A stretch of DNA of 64,000 nt from Isoetes taiwanensis (lineage: Eukaryota; Streptophyta; Lycopodiopsida; Isoetales; Isoetaceae), in contig JAJEKV010000211.1 in the NCBI GenBank assembly GCA_021234155.1, positions 496,001-560,000 on the forward strand, in the 5' to 3' direction. The notes beneath the pieces were generated by a model, which did not search any database, was not told the origin of the DNA, and saw only the letters and a list, made by a program, of their open reading frames with translations. This document shows positions 57,910-64,000 of the stretch, piece by piece. Numbering within the stretch: position 1 is the first letter of the stretch; each line of letters opens with the position of its first letter. Position numbers and translations under genes: made by a program.

Positions 57910-59100
57910 TTATTAAGTTATAATTATAAGTTATTATTATAATTATAATAATAATGATTAAGTCAAGTGCACACCGCAGTTCAATCCTTACAATTGCAAT
58001 TGATGGTGAATTTGGCGAGAATGGGGCTCCATGTGACACATCCATTCCAAAAGATTATAGTTGGCTCCACGGAGACCTTTGGAAGACCACGGCGAAATTC
58101 CATCGATAACATCGTATTATATCCTCCCACACTACGGGTTTGAAAGTAAGTCTTGAGTTCAATGAGCAGGGGAGCCATTATGGGGTACCAAGTGAGTTAC
58201 CTTGGCATTAATTTTCAAAGCCACATTAGTCAAGTCTTGATCATTTTATATTACGGGGAGGAACTATACAGCGATTAACAACTCCAACGTCGGCGAAAAG
58301 GTTTGTTAAGCGTACGCAAAACATCTCTACGCATAAGTATGCATTGCATCTTCCTTCGTAAACTACATATAAAAGGAATCAAACCATTACGGCATAGAGA
58401 TCGGTCTTTACGAGGTAGAATGCATAGAATAAACTCACGGTGGCTCTTTTATTTGAGATTTTTAAAGCATTGAACATCATTGAAACTTCTGTGAATATCG
58501 ATGGGGAGGAAATCAACATGATGCTATTGGTAACAATGATCTGAGATAACAAGGAATCGGTGAGAATGATAGTTGGGGAATTGCATCAAATGGAAATGGC
58601 GGATGGGGAGGAGGCAACTTCGGATGCCAATGATTCTTGGGGTATTGCTTCCAATGAAACTCACACATCACGGGGCGAGATAATAATGGAGCACTAGTTG
58701 GCAATGATTACTTATGTATTTTATCTATCCTTCTTTATCTATCCACTTAGATTTCTCTCCATCCTTGTTTATCTATCCACTTTAATAAACCCGGACTTGT
58801 GCACCATTGAGCTTCACTTGCATACTTTCATACTAAATCAAGCTTGCCAATCACCAGTCATGGTATGTAGCGGTGCAAACATATGGCTCACCGGGTTGCT
58901 CTTACGCATACAATCTACACAAGGCATGCCCGGCCTTCTGATCCATGCAAAGGCTGCAAGAAGAGCTTCTTTGATTTGCCATATTCTCGTGCATGATCAC
59001 ATACAACTTCATATATGGTTGCGGCCTCTTCATAGATTCTTTGCTAAGGGTTTTGGACCCCGACTTGGGGTTCAGCGGCGTCTCACCTTGAATTCCGAGT
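57910..59100. other. No recognisable gene
   Basis: Contains a minus-strand frame (57981-58178, TYFQTRSVGGYNTMLSMEFR) and a Gly/Trp-rich plus-strand frame near 58560-58660 in which NDSWGIASN would occur twice, in different frames. Neither is assigned. Confidence 0.35.
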
Positions 59101-59102
59101 TC

Positions 59103-62100
59103 CCGGGGCCTTGGGGAGAGAGAAATTTGGGGCAAGCGACCTCAGGAGGGATTTTAGGGTCAGCTCTCGGCGTCAACACCCAACTCCACTTCAAGACGCG
59201 GCGCAAGGTCGCCCGAATCGACAAGGAGAGGGCCTCGAAGCGTAAACCACTATGGGTTGCGGGCTCTAGAAAGGGTTTACGTTTTGGGGGCGAGTCTGAT
59301 GCATTGCACTTGGGACTGGGCAAGAAGCGGCCAGGAGGAATACGGAGCAAGGGGAGGCGGGCGAGGAGTTTGGGCCTTTCCTCCTCCCGATGTGGCAAGT
59401 AGAAATTCGAGCTTTTGCGATGGCAAGACATTAAGTAAATTCGCAATTAATGCATTGCCGCGAAAATAAATTCCGGTTTTGCCGGTAGGGATCCTAATTC
59501 ATCTCGGCTACGGCCCAATTTTGAATTACCGGAGAAGGTCTAGGTCAAAGGGTTAGCATTAGAGCGGTCGGGGGCGGTTTGCGGGAACCAGAGCTGGCAC
59601 CCTTCCCCAAGTCAAAAAGCGAGGCGGGACCTTGCGGGGATCCCTCACAAGAGGGGAGAGTCAGGACCCGGGGCGGGGATCAAAAAGTTCGAGGCGACCC
59701 TTCTGGCGGCGCTCCCGGGGCTGCGCTAATGACCACCCTCCGGGGCGGTTCCCCTATCCGGCCGTTGGATCCTCCGTTCGGGGGGCCCCTCTTGGGGAAG
59801 GTCAAAAGATTCAGATCGGTCAGGAGAACTTGTCAAACCAGGAAGCGTCGATGTCGGCCTTGTAGAAACGCCTTTGTTTTGTCGTTCGGTGCAGGGATGC
59901 TCGGGAATGGCAAATAGACCCACCAAATCGTCAGGAATGGCGAAATTACCCTAGGGAGCAAGTTACGGTCGGTTTTCGCGAAAAGAAACCTCACGCCCTC
60001 CCGCGGCGGTATCCGCATGCACATCCTAGGCCAATTGACTACGAGTGTGATGGAAGTGAGCTACTTTGGGCTTCTTGGAGTTGGTGGTCTTCGGCCCGCG
60101 GAACTTGGTCCCCGAGGGCAATGTCGGCGTTACGAGTCCATTGGCGAGAGTCGATCGCGCGATTAGGAGGCGGAGGTCGCCCGATCGTCCCGAGGCCTTG
60201 GGAGAGGAAATTTGGGGCAAAGCGACCTCGGGAGGATTTTAGGAGTCAGCGCTCTGGCGTCAACACTAACCCACTTCAAGACGCGGCGCAGGTCCGGCGA
60301 ATCGACAAGGAGGGCCTCAAAGCGTAAACCACGTGGGTTGCGGGCTCTAGAAGGGTTTACGTTTTGGGGGCGAAATCTGGTCTGTTGCACTGGGACTGGC
60401 GGCGGCGGCCAGAATACGAACAAGGGCCCGGCGGGGCGGAGTTTGGGCCTTTCCTCCTCCCGATGTGGCAAGTAGAAGTCGAGCGCTTTTTTGCGATGGC
60501 AAGACATTCGTAAATTCGCAATTAATGCATTGCCGCGAAAATAAATTCGGTTTTGCCGGCCGGGGATCCCTAATTCATCTCGGCCCACGGCCCAATTTTG
60601 AATTTTAGGAGAAGGTCTAGGTCAAAGGGTTAGCATTAGAGCGGTCGGGGCAGCGGTTGCGGGGAACAGCGGTGGCACCCTTCCCCAAGTCAAGCGAGGC
60701 CGGGACCTTGCGGGGATCCCTCACAAGAGGGAGAGTCCAGGACCCGGGGGCGGGATCCAAAAAGTTCGAGGCAGCCCTTCTGGCGGCTCCCGGGCTGCGC
60801 TAATGACCACCCTCCGGGGCCGGTTCCCCTATCCGGCCGTTGGATCCTCCGTTGGGGGGCCCCTCTTGGGGGAAGGTCAAAAGATTCAGATCGGTAGGGA
60901 GAACTTGTCAAACCGTGAAGCGTCGATGTCGGCCTTGTAGAAACCGCCTTTGTTTTGTCGTTAGGGCGCGGGGATGCTCGGGAATGGCAAATAGACCACT
61001 GCCAAATCGTCAGGAATGGCGAAATTACCCTAGGGAGCAAGTTACCGCGGTGGGTTTTGCGAAAGAAGGAAACACTCCGCCCTCCGCGGCGGTATCCATG
61101 CACATCCTAGGCCAATTGACTGAGTGTGATGGAAGTGAGCTACTTTGGCGCTTCTTGGAGTTGGGTGGTCTTCGGCCCACGGAACTTGGTCCCCGAGGGC
61201 AATGTCGGCGTTGGAGTCCATTGGCAGAGTCAGGTCAGCGATTCAGGAGGCGGAGGTCGCCCGTCCGTCCCGGGGCCTTGGGGAGAGAAATTTGGGGCAA
61301 GCAGCCTCAGGAGGATTTTAGGGTCAGCGCTCTGGCGTCAACACCCCAACCCACTTCAAGACGCGGCGCAAGGTCGGCCGAATCGACAAGGAGAGGGCCT
61401 CGAAGCGTAAACCACAGTGGGTTGCGGGCTCTAGAAGGGTTTACGTTTTGGGGCGAGTCCTGTCTGTTGCACTTGGGACTGGCGAGCGGCAGCAGTAGAG
61501 AATCTGGAACAAAGGCCCGGGCGGGCCGGAGTTTGGGCCTTTCCTCCTCCCGATGTGGCAAGTAGAAGTCGGGCGCTTTTGCGATGGCAAGACATTAAAT
61601 AAAGTCGCAATTAATGCATTGCACGAAAATAAATTCGGTTTTGCCGGCGGGATCCCTAATTCATCTCGGCCTACGGCCCAATTTTGAATTTTTGAGGAGA
61701 AAGGTCTAGGTCAAAGGGTTAGCATTAGAGCGGTCGGGGCAGCGGATTTGCGGGGGCAGCCGAGCTGGCACCCTTCCCAAGTCAAGCGAGGCGGGACCTT
61801 GCGGGGATCCCTCACAAGAGGGAGAGTCCAGGACCCGAGGGGCGGGATCAAAAAGTTCGAGGCAGCCCTTCTGGCGGGCTCCCGGGGCTGCTGCGCTAAT
61901 GACCACCCTCGGGGCGGTTCCCCTATCCGGCCGTTGGATCCTCCGTTCGGGGGCCCCTCTTGGGGAAGGTCAAAAGATTCAGATCGGTCGGGAGAACTTG
62001 TCAACCCAGCGGAGGCGTCGATGTCGGCCTTGTAGAAACCGCCTTTGTTTTGTCGTTAGGAACGCGGGGATGCTCAGGAATGGCAAATAGACCACCAAAT

Positions 62101-64000
62101 CGTCAGGAATGGCGAAATTACCCTAGGGAGCAAGTTACGGTCGGTTTTGCGAAAGAAGGAAACACTCCGCCCTCCGCGGCGGTATCGCATGCACATCCTA
62201 GGCCAATTGACTCTGAGTGTGATGGAAGTGAGCTACTTTGGGCTTCTTGGAGTTCCGGGTGGTCTTACGGCCCGCGGAACTTGGTCCCGGGGCAATGTCG
62301 GCGTTCTGAGTCCATTGGCGAGTCGGATCGGAGGAGGCGGAGGTCGCCCGTCCGTCCCGGGGGCCTTGGGGAGAGAAATTTGGGGCAAAGCAGCCTCGGG
62401 AGGGATTTTAGGGTCAGCGCTCTGGCGTCAACACCCCAACCCACTTCAAGACCGCGGCGCAAGGTCCGGCCGAATCGACAAGGAGGGCCTCGGCGTAAAC
62501 CACAGTGGGTTGCGAGGGCTCTAGAAGGGTTTACGTTTTGGGGGCGGAGTCTGGTCTCCACATTGCACTGGGACTGGCAGCGGCGGCCGAGAATACGGAG
62601 CAAGGAGGCCCGGCGGGCGGAGTTTGGGCCTTTCCTCCTCCCGATGTGGCAAGTAGAAGTTCGAGGCTTTTTGCTGATGGCAAGACATTAAGTAAATTCG
62701 CAATTAATGCATTGCGAAAATAAATTCGGTTTTGCCGGCGGGATCCCTAATTCATCTCGGCCTACGGCCCAATTTTTTGAATTTTTGAGGAGAAGGTCTA
62801 GGTCAAGGGTTAGCATTAGAGCGGTGGGGCAGCGTTGCGGGGCAACAGGTGGCACCCTTCCCAAGTCAAGCGAGGCCGGGACCTTGCGGGGATCCCTCAC
62901 AAGAGGGAGAGTCAGGACCCGGGAGGCGGGATCCAAAAAAGTTCGAGGCAGCCCTTCTGGCGGCGCTCCCGAGGGGCTGCGCTAATGACCACCCTCCGGG
63001 AGCCCGGTTCCCCTATCCGACGTTGGATCCTCCGTTCGGGGGCCCCTCGCCGGGGAAGGTCCAAAGATTCAGATCGGTCGGGAGAACTTGTCAAAGCGGC
63101 GGAGGCGTCGATGTCGGCCTTGTAGAAACCCCGCCTTTGTTTTTGTCGTTCGGAGACGCAGGGATGCTCGGGAATGGCAAATAGACCACTGCCAAATCGT
63201 CGGGAATGGCGAAATTACCCTAGGGGAGCAAGTTACGGTCGGTTTTGCGAAAAGAAGAAACACTCACGCCCTCCGCGGCCGGTATCCGCATGCATCCTAG
63301 GCCAATTGACTCACGAGTGTGATGGAAGTGAGCTACTTTGGCGCTTCTTGGAGTTTGGGGTGGTCTTACGGCCCGCGGAACTTGGTCCCCGACAGGGCAA
63401 TGTCGGCGTTCTGAGTCCATTGGCGAGTTGCGGGATCAGCGATTCGGAGGGCGGAGGTCGCCCGTCCGTCCCCGGGGCCTTGGGGAGAGGAAATTTGGGG
63501 CAAAGCGACCTCAGGAGGATTTTAGGTCCAGCGCTCTGGCGTCAACACCCCTAACCCACTTCAAGACATGGCGCAAGGTCGGCCCGAATCGACAAGGAGA
63601 GGGCCTCGAAAGCGTAAACCACGTGGGTTGCCGGGCTCTAGAAGGGTTTACGTTTTTGGGGGCGAGTCCGAATGCATTGCCTGGGACGGCGGCGGCGGCT
63701 TGGCCAGGAATCTGAGCAGGGGAACTGGCCGGGCGGAGTTTGGGCCTCCTCCTCCCGATGTGGCAAGTAGAAATTAGAGCTTTTCTTGATGGCAAGACAT
63801 TCGTAAATTCGCAATTAATGCATTGCCGCGAAAATAAATTCGGTTTTTGCCAGTGGGGATCCCTAATTCATCTCGGCCTACGGCCCAATTTTTGAATTTT
63901 GAGGAGAAGGTCTAGGTCAAAGGGTTAGCATTAGAGCGGTCGGGGCAGCGGTTGCGGGGGCAGCGAGCTGGCACCCTTCCCAAGTCAAGCGAGGCCAGGA
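59103..64000. repeat. GC-rich satellite array, ~1.09-kb unit, 4.5 copies
   Basis: GGCCTTGGGGAGAG-type unit starts occur at about 59107, 60191, 61273, 62361 and 63475. A second marker, TAATTCATCTCGGC, occurs at about 59493, 60571, 61656, 62746 and 63863. Spacing is 1,078-1,117 bp. The array starts sharply near 59100 and leaves the window at 64000. Units differ mostly by 1-3 nt indels, often in G or C runs. Open frames change from copy to copy, so I do not call genes. Confidence 0.92.

Larger units (their letters stand above)
51788..57910 (-). mobile_element. Degenerate DNA transposon, CACTA-like
   Basis: The left border CACTACAAAACCAAAGCCC resembles CACTA (En/Spm) termini, and it interrupts the HUH domain at 51787/51788. 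CGTCG-rich arrays lie near both borders (51815-52315 and 57795-57905). No matching GGTTTTGTAGTG terminus was found near 57910, so the right end is lost or placed wrongly. Interior minus-strand frames are decayed and not recognised as Tnp2. Superfamily is an inference. Confidence 0.45.

Noticed and set aside
57981-58178. Possible continuation of the HUH gene right of the CACTA-like element
   Set aside because: The frame is on the opposite strand to the HUH domain and shows none of the sequence expected after motif III.
59579-63715. Open frames of up to 243 codons in the satellite array
   Set aside because: Each copy has a different frame pattern because of indels, the composition is GC-biased, and no domain appears. 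They follow from base composition.

Overview
The window looks like nuclear DNA of a land plant with a large, repeat-rich genome. It carries plant-type gene fragments (CPSF30 with three CCCH fingers, a three-repeat MYB, a 2OG-Fe(II) dioxygenase remnant, an F-box/Sel1-like remnant, an NPG1-related TPR remnant), spliceosomal introns and many retroelements. The mixture of Ty3 elements, several LINE remnants, DUF7869-type and HUH-type transposase remnants suggests a fern, lycophyte or bryophyte rather than an angiosperm, but that is inference. No bacterial, organellar or CRISPR-like sequence was seen.

Layout. 0-4 kb: remnants of a DUF7869-like transposase and a Ty3 gag/protease fragment. 4-16 kb: mostly non-coding, with several short tandem duplications, and the 5' half of a CPSF30 gene on the minus strand (7.84-8.41 kb) facing a CpG-rich block. 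16-19 kb: minus-strand dioxygenase and F-box/Sel1 remnants, with a 5'-truncated LINE beside the latter. 20.7-24.2 kb: a tRNA-derived SINE and a LINE lying between two pieces of a DDE-like transposase. 25.0-26.5 kb: an intact four-exon gene for a HAD/FCP1-like protein.

26.6-38.2 kb: a complete 11.6-kb Ty3-type LTR retrotransposon on the minus strand, with a perfect 5-bp target duplication, a polypurine tract, a broken gag-pol and two intact accessory ORFs, one of them a coiled-coil protein of about 815 residues. Its 3' LTR ends only 110 bp upstream of the HAD/FCP1-like start codon, in the same orientation. 38.2-41.2 kb: a decaying minus-strand coiled-coil and basic/acidic gene. 41.4-44.4 kb: a chromovirus-type RT remnant and an isolated histone H3 fold fragment.

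48.0-49.6 kb: an apparently intact six-exon 3R-MYB gene. 50.2-51.8 kb: an NPG1-like TPR pseudogene fragment, then a HUH (Rep/Replitron-like) endonuclease domain cut off at a CACTA-like terminus. 51.8-57.9 kb: a degenerate DNA transposon with CGTCG-rich arrays near both ends. 59.1-64.0 kb: a GC-rich tandem satellite of about 1.09-kb units that runs off the window.

Most of the content is mobile DNA. The likely functional host genes are CPSF30 (only partly in the window), the 3R-MYB and possibly the HAD/FCP1-like gene. Open reading frames in 31-38 kb and 52-64 kb are cut by many 1-4 nt indels, so either real decay or uncorrected assembly error must be kept in mind there.
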